Source of the DNA: Helopsaltes ochotensis
Taxonomy: Eukaryota; Chordata; Aves; Passeriformes; Locustellidae
NCBI GenBank assembly: GCA_013400155.1
Contig: VXBM01000016.1
Coordinates: forward strand, 66,810-130,809
Direction: 5' to 3'
Length of the DNA: 64,000 bases
Each line of letters begins with the position of its first letter. Position 1 is the first letter of the stretch. The notes beneath the pieces are model-generated. The model had not been told where the DNA came from. It searched no databases and worked only from the letters and a program-made list of their open reading frames with translations. This document shows, one piece after another, positions 1 to 12,773 of the stretch. Made by a program: the position numbers and the translations under genes.

Positions 1-2597
1 GCTTCAGTAGGTGTCAGCTTGGCATACAGCTCCACCTTTGATAAGCATAAACTTCGGTAGAACTACAGATAAAGTCATTTGAAAAACCATCTCGGGCAGT
101 ACAGTAAACACCTTTTGCATCGGTATTCCATTGCACACTTAAGCAGCAGCTTTTACTGACTGTTGATTTCTTCCCTTGTACATTCTTATCACTGTCAACA
201 TTTCTGTCCAGAAAATGCCTTTTCCCTCTTGGACAACTATCTTCATTCCCAGGCTTTCCTGCTTCTTCAAGAAATGCAAAAATTTAGCTGAATACTTTGG
301 TGACCCTACGTTCTTGAACAGTGGTCAGGGGAAATGTCTTTCACCCCAGCAGTCATGCTGGCGTAAAGACTGTCCATGTAAGGGGATAGGTCTGAGGGAG
401 AGACAGTTGTAAAGAAGGAGACTTAAGAGGAGATTCTGGATTGATGCCCATGAAAAGTAATAGGTAGACTATCTATGAAAAGTGTAGTAGGAGGTAATAA
501 TGGGCGTACTAAACACATAAAGATAGAGGAAAAAAAAATTGTGTTGACCACAATCCTTGTTTGTCTTATTATCAGTTGACTCATTCTTGCTCCTTGGGCA
601 GTAAGAAGGTGAGATGTGCAAGCTACACACCTGCATCTAGATTTGGATTTCAGATGAGGGTTTGTATTTCAAGTTCTTTCTAGAGGTATGGGCATTCAGC
701 TTTGATAGCACAATTCATTGTGTTGTATCGCAGGGATGACTTATGACTGAATTTAGATTTAAATTTGGATTTCATGTAACTTCTGCAGAAAATATGAAGC
801 ACATTTGATTTTGCATTTTAAATACCTTCCCTCTCGCCACACGCATTTGATTGAAAATAGAGATTTATGAATATATGTTTACAGCTTTTTTTGAAGGAAA
901 TTGATAGCAAAGGACTGGAAAACATGCTAGACAATAGACAGTACAACAGAGATTAATTAAATGTAATCCTGGGAATTATACTGTTTAGATTTGATCTAAG
1001 AACAGATTGATTCAATTTATGGGAAACGATTCTTCATTACCTTCACACAAATGTGTTTCTGGAGCAGCATCAAGATTTTAGCTGCTTTTATGTTTAAATA
1101 CTACATCCATGTTCACTGCACTGCTTTAGGTTCTTTGTCAGGCTTTGTCAGCTTTGTCCTGGTCCGGGGATCCTTATGCTCTGAAAGAGCACCTCACCAG
1201 CTGAGGCTCCTTTTCCACAGCGTTTTTGTGTTTGAGATTAGCCAGCTGCCCATCAGCAGTAGTATTCTTTCCAACAGTGATTGCCCTACTGCCTTCAAGC
1301 AGAGATCTGTATGCTGCTTAGCTCTGTGTCCTAGGTCTTAGCTTCCATCCTTTTAGCCATCAACAACTCTCTACTAGCCCTATGGTACCTCATTTAGCAA
1401 ATCAATATAAGGAAAATTTTTAACATCTCTGAGGTTCCCCAATGGAAACAGAGAGGAGAAATCAGCTGGAACTGATTCTCACACTGCACAGTATTGGGGC
1501 TGATGTTATGTAATGTATGAAATTCTACCCCTTGGACCTCAGTCAAACTGGCCTGCTAGTCAAGCTTTCTTTCGCAGTCAATACAAGAGAGGAAATACTG
1601 TCAGAACTTTCAGCATGGGAAGGCACTTTGGATTCTTACAATGAATGCTTCTTTACTTGAATAAATGGATGAACATAGTAGGTGTGTAAATGGATGGATG
1701 GATGGACACGTGACAGAATGATATAGATCAATGGGTGAACAGATAGATGGATATATACTGCTGCACATACTGAGAGAAAGTGATGGCTACAAAACTATGT
1801 CAGGAAAAACTGGGAAGTTTCTCATGCAGTGATCTGAGTTTCTGTCCTTTGTGCCACCTTAAAAAAACTGAAATACATAAAGGAGATATCTCAATTAAAG
1901 GCCACAGCAGCTTCAAAGAAAGTGTGCTGATTTCAGAAAAAGGATCTGAAATATCTCTAAATGTGGAGGAGGGTTTTGACATGAATCCTTCAAGTTGTGG
2001 GTAGCAATTTCCAGCAAACTTTGCATCTGTGCAGAAAGATAGAATAAAGTGTAGTGCTAAGATATTGTGCTTTTTATTTGCATTTCCTTCATTCTGTTCT
2101 CTCTTTTCCTTGCAAAAGACTAAATTGATTACCAACTTTGTATGAATAAGTTCCAATTTTCCTTACAAAATCAAGGTAGTAGTTCATGCCATGATTTTAA
2201 ATAAAATTTTGCTGCCAGTTGGAGTCATCACTCTTCTTTAATCAGGTTTTAATTTTTAGTTTAATGACATATGTCATGGTATTTCAGAGGTGAAGAAAAA
2301 TCAGTCCTAATTTTAGCCAGGCATGCTGGTCCTACAGCTGAAAAATAGGAGCTTTGGCCAGACTTGTGAATTCTACTTAAAACTTGCTAACTTGTATATT
2401 CTCTGTCACATCCAATTTTTAGCGTAAAATATCTACCTTCTGTCCTGAGTTTTATACTTGAAAATTTTTTATTTGGTTTGTCTTTGATAAACATCATTAT
2501 TTCTACTACAATATCTAGCAACCTAATCTATTTTGCATGTAAGGAGGCAATTTCTTGTGTTTTCAGGTAAATCAATCCCAGTAAAAGTTTCATATAG
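1..2597. other. Unique AT-rich DNA, no gene seen
   Basis: I see no recognisable coding exon, RNA gene or interspersed repeat in this stretch apart from the ATGG microsatellite listed separately. Reading frames here are short (under 120 codons), lie in competing frames on both strands and do not resemble any protein family I know. It could be intergenic or intronic. Confidence 0.6.
1690..1706 (+). repeat. ATGG microsatellite
   Basis: Four tandem copies of a 4-base ATGG unit. Degenerate ATGG/ATAG-like sequence continues to about 1757, suggesting a once longer array that has decayed. Simple sequence with no inferred function. Confidence 0.8.
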
Positions 2598-2992
2598 TCA
2601 CAGAATCACAGGGTGGTTGAGGATGGTAAGGTCCTCTGGAGCTCATCTTGTACAACATCCCTGCTCAAGCAGAGCCACCTCGTGCAGGTTGCCCGGCAGT
2701 GTGTTCAGATGGCTTTTAAATATCTCTAAGGAGCGTGACTCCACCACCTCCGTGGGCAACTTGTGCCAGTGCTTTATCGCCCTCACAGTGGGAGTGTGTT
2801 TTCTGACATTCAGAAGGGGCCTCCTGAGTTTCAATTTGTGCCCATTGCCCCCCTGATCCTTCTGTTCTCCATGCAGAGCAGTCCCTTCTCTCCCAGCCTG
2901 TCATCCCAGGAGAGGCTCTCCAGTCCCTTAACCACCTTTGTGATCCTTTGCTGGACAGCAGTTTGGGCCCCCTCCATCCTATACTTGGGTCT
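2598..2992 (-). repeat. CR1 LINE 3' fragment with internal deletion, minus strand
   Basis: This is the 3' part of a CR1 non-LTR retrotransposon inserted in minus orientation. Read on the minus strand, 2831-2992 encodes a diverged form of the CR1 reverse-transcriptase C-terminal region (VVKGLESLSWDDRLGEKG, then an ENRRIRG motif). 2643-2834 encodes the terminal segment (IKHWHKLPTEVVESRSLEIF). The short 3' tail with GATTCTGTG-like sequence ends near 2598. In intact CR1 frames roughly 40 codons (the YLKGGC...LFS segment) separate the RIRG motif from the NG-KL segment. Here they are joined almost directly, so an internal deletion is inferred. The frame shifts between the two halves and the element is dead. 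The 5' limit is uncertain because sequence above about 2990 no longer matches what I recognise. Confidence 0.85.
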
Positions 2993-5900
2993 TTCTACTG
3001 CAGAGTCTTTCAGCATTACCTCTCCAGGACTCGGGTCCCTGAGTTCCCATGCTGCTCTCATGCCGTGTTACCTCTCACACATGCTTGATATCAGGGCATA
3101 AAAGCCCCAAACTCTTGGTGTGCTATCATGTTTCTGGTGCCTTGGATTGATAAATCTCACAGGTGGATAGTCATTATCCCAAGGGTGCCTATGAAGTGCC
3201 TGTGAATATATGGGTGGGAAAAGCAAGCTTAAGTTTCTCCAGAAGCTGGCAGTGTGGATACAAGCCACTCTGTGGTACCACGCCTGGCTGATCAAGATAG
3301 TTCCCTGAGACAGATGAAGGAATAGCCTGAATGGAAAAAGCAATCCTCAGGGATGTTAAATCAGAGCACAACCTTTCAGCAGATGGCACATTTTTTATAG
3401 CTGAGCTCTGGGTCACAAAGGGGCAGGAAAACTCAGTTATTCCTTGTGCTAAGAACTGCTGAAGCTCCAACATCAGAGAGCCCCTCCATGGTCACACACA
3501 TGAAGGTCAGATTTCCATATTCTTTCAGCTCCAGAACAAGGTCACAGTTATCACAGTTACATACCTGTGTCTCTGAATTTTCTGTGTCACGGCAGCAATA
3601 TTTGGAAATCCTTCATAAGCCAAGCTGAAATAGACTTGCAGAAGTTGAAGTGTATATTAAAATGTAAATAGGAAGAGAGAACAGTTTGTGTAAGATTAGG
3701 GTGAGAAATATAAATATATGATGATTATAAAACCTGATGTAATGCAACATGGCAAGGAGGGGCCCTAGGGCTGAAATAAACTAGATTCCGCTCTTTAAAC
3801 TACATTATGCAAGAGTGAAGATATATAAATTGGGAAAAGTAATGCAGTAATAAAAATGTTTTGGAAAGTGAGATAGAGTGAACCAACAGTTTTTAACCCC
3901 ATATGAATTTCCTGCCAATATCTTTGAAAATGAGTTTTATCTTGTCCTTGTTTCTTTCAAGAGTATTTAAATTCTGAAAGGATTTGTGGTTTATTTTTTT
4001 TTCTTTCAACTGAGTTGATTATGTAAATAACCCCAACAAAGAAGAAATTATCATTAGCTGAAGCACAGATGGAGAATTTGTACTACAATGTGATCTGAGT
4101 GCTTGTGCTCCCCTCAAGTCCTTTTGCGATCAGCCCATGGGAGAGCGTGCACCTCCATGCAGAGTTATCCAGGCATCTTTCTGCTTAGATGTTCCAGGGA
4201 CAGATTGCAATCAGATAGCAAGGAAAGGAACACAGAGAGGTGCCCTTACATGGGACAAGGACGTGTGCGCTACTACTGACAACAAGGGTCCAGTCCCTCC
4301 ACCTCACTGTTCCTTCTGCTTCGGTCTATGAACTTACTCTTTTGTGATCACAGATGTCTGGTATTTGTGATGGATCTGCATAGAGGCATGGCTGTGTTTA
4401 TTATACAGCCAAATTTTGCTGCACTGGAAGGAACTTAAAAGCTGCTCTGGCCTACAGCCCAGTAATGAGCTGCATCAATCAGTTTCAATAACACTCTGGA
4501 ATCGAGTACATGGATCTCAGCATGGAGGGCCAGCATTAGTGTGTTTACATGCCCATGAAAGAGGTACAGGCCTTTCCATTTTATTGACTGGGAAACTAAG
4601 TCAAAAGACATCAGTAGCCGGGTTCTGTTGCCATGGAAGTTGATAGCAAAAATCCCTTTTACAGTCACAGAAAATGAAAGGTTGAGTGAGAATTGATACA
4701 TCTCAACAGAAATGCCAAATATGTTGGCTCCTAAGCTTTTACAATTAAGCCCATCTTTTGTTTTGATCCATGTTAGGCGCCAGGGGTCTGTCATCATCAG
4801 TACTTTCTCTGTGCTGCACATCTGTGGTGCTTCAGAAGAAAGTGACTCTTTTATCCATAATGAACAGATTTCCAACCATGTACTAGAGGAAAGGAAATAG
4901 AAATGGTCTTCTTTAGTCAACGGTATTTATCCTGGAAGGAAAACTTGCATTCCTTTAGTATATGCAGGTATTATTTGATATGTATTATAGGTAGGAGAAG
5001 CATTAAACCTTCAAAATCACATATGGTATATTGGATGTGTCTTCCATTACTAATATTTAGCACAGGAGGTCAGACAGCACTCCGTGGAAAAAAAATGTGC
5101 CTTCCTTGGATTAGAATACTGTTCCTTAATGTCATAAATTTACACATTCTTCATGAATTATGGGTAAAATCAAGGGAGTGAGAATGTTATCACTCAACAA
5201 TATCTCTTCATCAACAGGTTACCTTCTGAGCATAAAAGGACACTGCTGTGTCAGAGCAGATGAAATTCTTCGGTGTTTTTCCACTTTATTTTGAGTATGG
5301 CATTGGTACCATGCATCCAGCTGTTTGAACAGAGAGGATTAACCTCCTCCAGGGGCCAATTATACTGCCCAGCTGTCTGCTGCCATTGTAGAGTTGCTAA
5401 GGAACCCAGCCAGGAACACACATGGCAGGGTCCTGCTGTAATGAGTGTCCATGTTTCAGATGAGGGCTCCTGTCCTTTCCAAAGATGTGGATTTTAGTAT
5501 CTCAGAGAACTGGCTGTTCTGCTCTCAAGGGGATTTCTGGTTGCTGAGGCTCACATTAGGTCACTCTGCACAGGCAGCCCATACAAGTGAGCCACAGGTA
5601 CAGATCAAATGTGGTGAGGTCAGGTTGTACTTCCCCGGGCTGTGTGAATTGACCTCATTGTGGGTGAAGAGATGTACACGTCAACTCTGTGATGCTACCA
5701 AAATCCTGGGCAGTGCTGGGGCCCTAGGTCATCAATCTCTGCACTTAAATTTGTGCTCTTGAAGACCAAAATCTCTTCCAAACACTGGTGATCTGACCTC
5801 AGCTTAAGCATGATGATTATCCACACCACACCTTCTATATCAGCATAAAACAGGGTAACAGTAAAGAAAGAGCAATTAAAATCACTGCTGTAACCTCTGT

Positions 5901-8900
5901 ACTACTGATGCAAATTCTTCCTATTTGTGCAAGGTGCTAAATACTGTAATATAGAAAACCTGAAAGAATGTTTACTAGATTCACCTCAGGTAAAAGAAAA
6001 AAAAAATTCAGCTGTCTGGGGAGCCATCCGCACCCAAAAAATACATGGGCAGGAAGCATGCAGGTTGGTTGCCTGGAGGGAATCTCCCAAGTGCATAAAC
6101 AGTGGTGGAAAAAACAGTGAGAGGAACAAAGTTTTCCCTTTGGCTGAGCACCATGAGTCATAAGTTTGCACAAAAATCAAAGTAGTTTTCTTTCTGTTGG
6201 CTGCAGATGGACATTCTTTAAATTAAACATCTATTCTTTCTTTCTTTTTTTTCTTTTTTTTGAGTACTGAGGGAGGGTGGAGGGTGGAGAGAAGGGCAAA
6301 GTAAATGATGCACTGAAAAATGTCTATTTAACTGTGGGAAGAAGTTCTTGAAAATTAGAAGGGAAATTTGAAAGCAGTTGATTTTAGAAAAATGATCTTT
6401 TAATCTCAGAAAGATTTTCCAGCTAAATTTCATGTTGTATCAGGATGTGGTGAAGTGTCACTACAATACAAGTTTTCAAATAATACCTTGAATTAGAGCC
6501 ACAGCTGTAAAAGTGCACACTAGCATATTTTGAAAATGACATTAAACTTTAAGCCTATTTGTTGCCATCAGAGAGCAAGCTGAAACATTACAGAAGACTG
6601 CTTCCAAATCTGTTTGCAGTGAACTGCTACTGCAGCTTCAACAGGCTCCTCTGTTAGGAGGAAGATTTGGGTCGGATTTGGTTCTTCTCATCTTTGTGAT
6701 TAAAGCAATGATTAGAAAAATCACTTTAAGATATTATGAGTGATATACATGCTTACTTTTGAAGCCCAAGGGACTGCTTTTCCATGTGCACAAGCCTTGC
6801 TGACCTAGATTTCCATCTTTTCAGCCCTTTCCCAATTCATAATAATAGCAACAGGATATTCATGTTTGTTTCTGGCATGTCTGAAAATTGGGAGGCTCGT
6901 TCATAGTGACCTAAACACAAAGGAGCTGGCAACTGGGTTTTTGCAGTCATTTCTTTTAACACTCTGAGACAGAATATGAAATTCCCCACCAAGAATATGG
7001 AGATTGTATATATCAGTGTCCAAAAATTACGATGATTATTTTTCCACTGAAGAAGTTCCAGTAAAAATCCATTAATTTTTCCTGTAGAAACTGCACTAGA
7101 GGATTTTAGAGGCGTCCTGTTGCAGTTTCTTTGCAATCAGAAGTTAAGAGTATGGATACCATGAAATGTAAAATCAATCTCTTGACCAAAGGTAGTTGAT
7201 ATGTATTGTGGGGATAACTATTACTTATTCAGAGCTCAAAGCTGTTATGTATCTACTGGTGAGAGCAAGGTGGTGTAAGAAGAAAAGACAAAGAGGACAA
7301 AAAAGAGATGAAGGCAAACCAAAACACATATGACCAGTCTTCTGAAACTCACAGGAACATTGCATTTCCTATACTTGAATTATGCATTATGAATACTTCA
7401 TCTGATCCATTTAGCCCACACTCTCATTTTTGATTTGTGAATCAGTTGCAAACAGTTTCAGATTTAACATTATTCATCAATAACCTAAAAACACAGTATG
7501 AAAGTTGTGCTACAAGCTCCTAAACTTCTGCATGTTGTCATTCCTAGTAACTCCACTACCAGCATACACATCCAGAATGAAAAATAGGATCTTTTCTTAT
7601 TGTGCCAAACATCCAAGCAATTACATTCACTAAGGTTTATCTCACATGCAACCACATACAGTCCTGTAGAACACGACTGAGAAAGCTTTCACATAAAACA
7701 CTTGTCTGTGGTTTTCTCAGAGTGCCTATGAACTGTGCTAGACAACTACCTGACTTTCTATGGCCTATTTCCCCTACTGTTTCATTACCTACATAAAATT
7801 GTGACAACAGAAAAACACTACCAGCTGCTACAAAAGTGTTCTCCATGCTTGAAAATGGAATTTGTTGCATGAAAACTGGGTACATCCCTCTGCCAAGCTC
7901 TGGTCTAGAAGAAGTAATGAATCATGCCAGTGACACAGATGGGGCTGGACAAAATCAGAATGTGAATGGATGGTGCTTTGTAACTTAGAATCGTTTAATG
8001 CCAGTATCACATGAATAGGCAAACAGATCAGAATAGAATTATCACATCCCACATTTGTGAGGTCTGACTCCACACTTTCATAAACACAGCATAAAATAAG
8101 GATTATTGAAATTTTTACATGGAGTTCCCAAATACTTTCCTGGAATATGACTGTCATGTTACTGTTTCACTTTTCTCTAAAGGTTCTTTACTGTATATTG
8201 GATGAGTACCAGGTAGTTAATGCTTCTTTGGCAAGGTCACATTTCAAAAGAAAAAAATCAAGCTAAAGGACTTAAATGTTCAACCTGATCATATTTTTCC
8301 TGTGCAGTTTCTGAGTGAACCAAATATCATGGCAGAATCCTTCTTATAGCAGTTGCATTTTTTAGCTTGCAGGAGCAACCAGAAGCTCTCCCAGCTGCAC
8401 GTGGGGGAATAGGACATTTCCATGGCTCATTGTCATTGCCCTTGCTGACAGTGCTGCCTTAGTCTATCTGGACCTGAGTAGGCAAAGGATCCAGATGTAC
8501 CCTTTAAGTCCCAAAAAAGGCAGCAGAATATAAATGTATGCCTGCAGTTTTGTGTGGATTTATGTGCTCTGCTGAGCTTAATTTTGATGTAAAATGGAGT
8601 CTCTCTCCCTCTTGTGCTTTTGTTGTACTCAGTAGGATTCCAGATAAGGGTGTATTGAATGGGTTTTAAAATCACCATGATATTATTGAGAGAAAGTGAT
8701 AAGATGGAGTAATAATCATAATAAAAATCTAGTTTTTCCTTAAGCTAGCTCCATTTAAATTCAGTGGAGCTGCATAGATCTCATTTGGGACTATTATTTT
8801 CTATTAAGTTTTGTTGTAGATTTGGATTTCATACAAATACTTAAAAATTTAAGAGAACAGAATTACTACATGCCAATTCTGTGTTCTGGAATGGGGTCAA

Positions 8901-9071
8901 TTCCTCTTGTTCGAGTTTGCAACTAAGTACAGCAAAAGCAAAAGAACTACATGGAAGACCTATCAGTTTGTTTACTTTGTAGAGGTAAAAAGCAGCCATG
9001 AGATTTACCACAAACTACAAAATGACACGTACTGTGGTGTACCGAACTGATTGCGCAGGACTTGCAGAGGA
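2993..9071. other. Unique AT-rich DNA, no gene seen
   Basis: About 6 kb without a recognisable exon or interspersed repeat. The longest open frame (4435-4920, minus, 161 codons) has no family resemblance, and a frame of this length is expected by chance in AT-rich DNA of this size. A pyrimidine-rich tract lies at 6234-6261. I cannot assign a function to any part. Confidence 0.55.
6234..6261 (+). repeat. CTTT/poly-pyrimidine tract
   Basis: Nearly pure T and C low-complexity run made of CTTT units and T runs. It is the kind of tract that arises by slippage, and nothing links it to a splice acceptor or a retroposon tail. Confidence 0.7.
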
Positions 9072-9359
9072 CATGTGGTCTCTTCTCCCAGGTAAAAGTG
9101 GCAAGATGAGAAAAAATGGCCTCAAGTTGCACCAGGGGAGCTTTAGGTGGATGTTAGAAAATACTTCTTCACTGAAAGGTTGATGAGGCATTGGAACAGG
9201 CTGCATAGGGAAGTGATGGAGTCACTGTCCTTGGAGAGTGTTCCAAAGACATGGATGGGGCACTACGTGATACAGTTTAGTGGTGAACACAGTGGCGCTG
9301 GATTAACGTTTTGACTCAGTGATCTTAGACGTCTTTGGTAACCTTAATGATTCCATGTG
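9072..9359 (+). repeat. CR1 LINE 3' end, plus strand
   Basis: A 5'-truncated CR1 element in plus orientation. The reading frame at about 9098-9183 gives a diverged copy of the CR1 C-terminal segment (KNGLKLHQGSFRWMLENTSS, where active elements carry NGLKLRQGRFRLDIRKNF). After a stop codon, the nucleotide sequence still follows the family: a GCATTGGAACAGGCTGC-like segment, then the 3' untranslated part with GATCTTAGA and CCTTAATGATTCCATG near 9330-9357, the usual CR1 3' terminus. It is non-functional and quite diverged. The 5' boundary is approximate. Confidence 0.85.
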
Positions 9360-11521
9360 TGTTGAATGATATTTAGGGGTAGATGCCAGCAGAAATAGCC
9401 TTTATACACAAATACTTTTGTATATTATGCATCTGTTTGTTTACAATTTATGCCTATATATTTACCTATACTATAAACGTGCAAATATTTATAGGTGTAT
9501 ATTTTGTGTTCTTTGTCTTCAAGGGTTTTATACCCTTCTGACTTACTCCAATGAGTTCACAAACTATGAAAGCCAAAGTGGGGCAGGAAGAAGATTTATT
9601 TCAATGTCCTCTGATTTCTGTGCAGTTTCTTTTGCCTGTGAATAGTCATCAGAAAAAATGTCTGCCTGAATTCATGACATCCATTGCTGCTGACTGCAGC
9701 AAAAAGCAGCCCTTCTGTGACTGCCAGCCGGATAAAGCACAGGACGAGCTTCCTACCCATACCTATGCCTGATCTGGAGAGATGGTAAAAAGTTTTCATA
9801 TCAGCTGTCTTCAGTTAATTAAAACAAAGGCAGAGAGGAAAAGGTCTAACTAGTCAAGTAGCTGCATCCCCTCTGCTTCCAGCAAGCCCAGCTGCTTGTA
9901 GAGACATGCATAAACCCTAAACCAATTTTTCATTAATGAAATTTTCCATTCCAGCTTCACTGATGCAGAGGTTTCTGCTTTCAGGACCCTTGCTGTGTTG
10001 CAGAGCTTGTTATCAGTTATTATTCATCTGTCCTCAATTCAATGATCAGATCTGTCTGCTGCTGCTGCTTTAGGAGTCAGAGAATCTAGCCAAACTTACT
10101 GAGTGAAAAATATAAAGCAGGAAAACATAACCATTGCACAAAGTGCTTTTCCTGTGGGCTGCCAATCTCACCCCGACATCATGTAGATAAGAAATAATTT
10201 TCAATCAACAAAGACAGGCCACTGCAGATGAAGCCTGAGACAAACAGAACAAAAAGTCATGCTGTCCTCCTCCTCAGCAGAGCTGATCCTGAGCACTTCT
10301 CAGAGATCCGGGTGGCTGCGAAGTACCATCTCAGCAGAGCTCCCACTAACAGCCTTCATCGTTTTCCTCACAGAATTCGAGCAGCTAAGAAGGTGCAAAT
10401 AGGAATGTTAAAGCTCTCTTGCTGAGGGACAGTTCCAGAGGGGAACTGTTCCAACAACTGCTACTTCCCGGTGTTGAAAAGCTAGTGGCTGCTGATTACA
10501 CTGGGAAAGAAGGAAAAAAACCAGAGACATGGGGCAGTCTTGCATATGTATATGTACCGCTTCCAGCTGAGTGCGGTTCACAGTGAATAGGAAAGCTCAT
10601 TCCTCGTGCAGGAATTTCTATGCAGCTTTGTAAGGCTTGAACAAGCCTGAGTCTCCATGTCTGTTGCTTCTGCAGCAAGGATTACCTTTGGTAGAAACCA
10701 AAAGAACAAGGCTGAGGTGCAAATGGTGACAGAATTGTGACATACAGCCACCTTTGGGAGGATGATTCCAAGAGTTCTGCCTGGCCTTGAGGACAGGGTT
10801 GTCTCTGCTCCCCTTTGTCACTCCCTGACCAGCTGCACAAAACTTGCCATGTAAAACAGTATGGCTTCCAAAAGAGACAGCTGGAAAACTGGGTGACAAT
10901 TTAAAATTGGAGCCATCTGCAGGTGACAAGGTCCTCTTGATAGTGTGACTGATTTGGCAGTGCCTATGAAAAGTGGAAATGTGCCCTGCATGAACCACCT
11001 CTATCTGTATGCTTTGTGACCCAGAGGGGCAGAGATTTGGAATTAATAACAGTAGAATCTGAGTCTTGATATATGTCTGGCTAAAAAAGAGAGAGAGATA
11101 GACAAGCAAAAATATTCTCATGTAACTAGATGATCAGATTCATGAAATGCAACATTGCAATGCAATGCAATATTGCATTTTGTGTCCCAGTCCTGGCTCA
11201 GGGAGACCTGAGCTCATCCAGCCCAGCCTCACAGAGACTGCCCTGGGCCAGCCAAGATGGGGGGATTCTGGGATGTGGGGGACAGGGCCAGAACAGCTGT
11301 TCCTGACTGGAGTCTTCATCAGCCACCTTGGTCCCAGGGCACTGGGTCTATTTTGGCCTCACTCCTGAGCAATGCCTGGCAGTACAAGGCAAACAGGCCT
11401 AGGGAAAGGCCAGGAGGGAGGCTTGGGACTGCTCATGCCTTCCCTTCCACGGCCACTGAGGCCCTTTTCGGGCGGTTGCCAAGAGCAGAGATTTGTACTA
11501 AATATCAAAAGTAAAATTAAT
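9360..11521. other. Mostly unique DNA; GC-richer patch before a CR1
   Basis: No recognisable gene. The frame at 10618-11121 (minus, 167 codons) does not look like a protein family and is taken as chance. From about 11180 to 11500 the DNA is visibly GC-richer than its surroundings and leads directly into the next CR1 element. It could be a diverged older repeat, but I do not recognise it. Confidence 0.5.
11164..11179. repeat. 16-bp palindrome with TGCAA repeats
   Basis: AATGCAATATTGCATT is a perfect inverted repeat. It sits at the end of a short run of TGCAA units (11147-11170). The ATGCAA core resembles part of the octamer motif bound by POU factors, but in AT-rich DNA this alone is weak evidence of a binding site. 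Confidence 0.5.
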
Positions 11522-12236
11522 CAGGGGCAATCATACACCAGTATAGTCTGGGGGCTGACCTGCTGGAAAGGAGCTCTGTGGAGAAGGCCCTGGGGGTTCT
11601 GGTAGACATCAAGCCATCCATGAGCCAGCAGTGTGTGCTGTGGCCGAGGAGGGCAGGGCTGTCCAAGAGCACTGCCAGCAGGCTGAGGGAGGTGATCCTG
11701 CCCCTCTGCTCAGCGCTGGTGAGGCCACACCTGCAGTTCTGTGTGCAGTTCTGGGCTCCTCAGGACAAGAGAGACATGGAGCTCCTGAGTGGGTCCAGGG
11801 CAGGGTGAGAAAGATGATTAAGGGACTGGAGCATCTCTCAACCAGGAAAGGCTGGAGGAGTTTGGCCTGCTCAGCCTTGAGAAGAGACAACTGAGAGGGA
11901 ACCTCATCGATGTCTATCAGTATCTGAAGGGAGGGTGCCAAGAGGATGGAGCCAGGCTCTGCTCTATCTGAGCACTAGGACAGGAGGCAATGAGCAGAAA
12001 TTGACACACAGAAAGTTCCACCTGAACATGAGCACAAGCTTGTTCACTCTGCGGGTGACCATGCACTGGCACAGGTTGCCTGAAGAGTTGTGGAGTCTCC
12101 CTCACTGGAGATACTCGAGAACTGTCTGGACACAATCCCGTGCCATGTGGTGTGGGTGATGCTCTCCTGAGAGGGGAGGTTGGGCCAGGTGATTCACCAC
12201 GGTCATTTCCGACCTAACCCACTCTGGGATTCTGTA
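11522..12236 (+). repeat. CR1 LINE, 5'-truncated, plus strand
   Basis: The longest and best preserved CR1 fragment in the window. In order on the plus strand: the GADLLERSS-like segment (about 11545-11580, then EKALGVLVD at 11580-11608), the MSQQC motif (about 11617), REVILPLCSALVRPHL (about 11688-11735), the FWAPQ segment (about 11748), KMIKGLEHLS (about 11810), a YLKGGCQEDGA-like segment (about 11920), a KLTHRKFHLNM segment (about 12000) and an HWHRLPEE-like segment (about 12065). The element ends with a TTCTGTAA-like 3' terminus at 12230-12236. At least two frame changes and stop codons break the reading frame, so no protein is made. The 5' truncation is typical of LINE insertion. AAAATTAAT occurs directly at both ends (11513-11521 and 12237-12245). 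Confidence 0.9.
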
Positions 12237-12271
12237 AAAATTAATTCTGAACAAGTAATTTGTGCACTTTG

Positions 12272-12272
<1 letters not shown>

Positions 12273-12361
<89 letters not shown>

Positions 12362-12362
12362 N

Positions 12363-12411
<49 letters not shown>
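12273..12411 (+). repeat. 139-base poly-T run interrupted by one N
   Basis: Eighty-nine T residues (12273-12361), one undetermined base (12362), then forty-nine T residues (12363-12411). It begins 37 bases after the end of the CR1 above. CR1 elements do not end in poly-A or poly-T, so it is not that element's tail. No AATAAA is visible next to it on the minus strand, which argues against the poly-A tail of a reverse-oriented retrocopy. The phenylalanine-rich frames crossing it are artefacts. The length is unreliable, because long homopolymers are commonly miscalled and the N may mark a join. Confidence 0.9.
12362..12362. other. Undetermined base (assembly ambiguity)
   Basis: This is the only N in the window and it falls inside the poly-T run. 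It probably marks a consensus ambiguity or a contig join. Confidence 0.85.
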
Positions 12412-12773
12412 CTTCACCAACAGCTACCCAAACCTGACAAGGTCATCTATTTGAGGATATTGGTAAGTTTTGGTTTGTCAGACACAGACCAGTGATCACA
12501 GCCATGTTGATCTGTGTTGGCTCACAGATCACCATTAATCTACCTTATTATTTATGTATTGGACTATAACTTAAAAACTTAAATCCTTTTTATTTCCACA
12601 TCTTGACAAATTGTCATTTCTGGAACTCTCAGCTGGAAATGGGAATTAGCAAAGCCAAGATATGTTCAAAGAAGGACAGCAGGAATGACTGAGGAGATGG
12701 CATGGTTGCATTAATAAAAAATACTAACAACTGACCCTAAAAATAGTAAGCACAAACCGCCAGAGCAACACTC

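Noticed and set aside
4435..4920. 161-codon open frame, minus strand
   Set aside because: No family resemblance, no codon or composition contrast with its flanks, and frames of this length are expected by chance in 64 kb of AT-rich DNA read in six frames.
10618..11121. 167-codon open frame, minus strand, with a hydrophobic start
   Set aside because: The hydrophobic N-terminus suggested a signal peptide, but the rest has no domain, no repeat and no recognisable homology. There are no splice or promoter features around it.
12180..12495. Phenylalanine-rich open frames
   Set aside because: They are translations of the poly-T run and run through the undetermined base.
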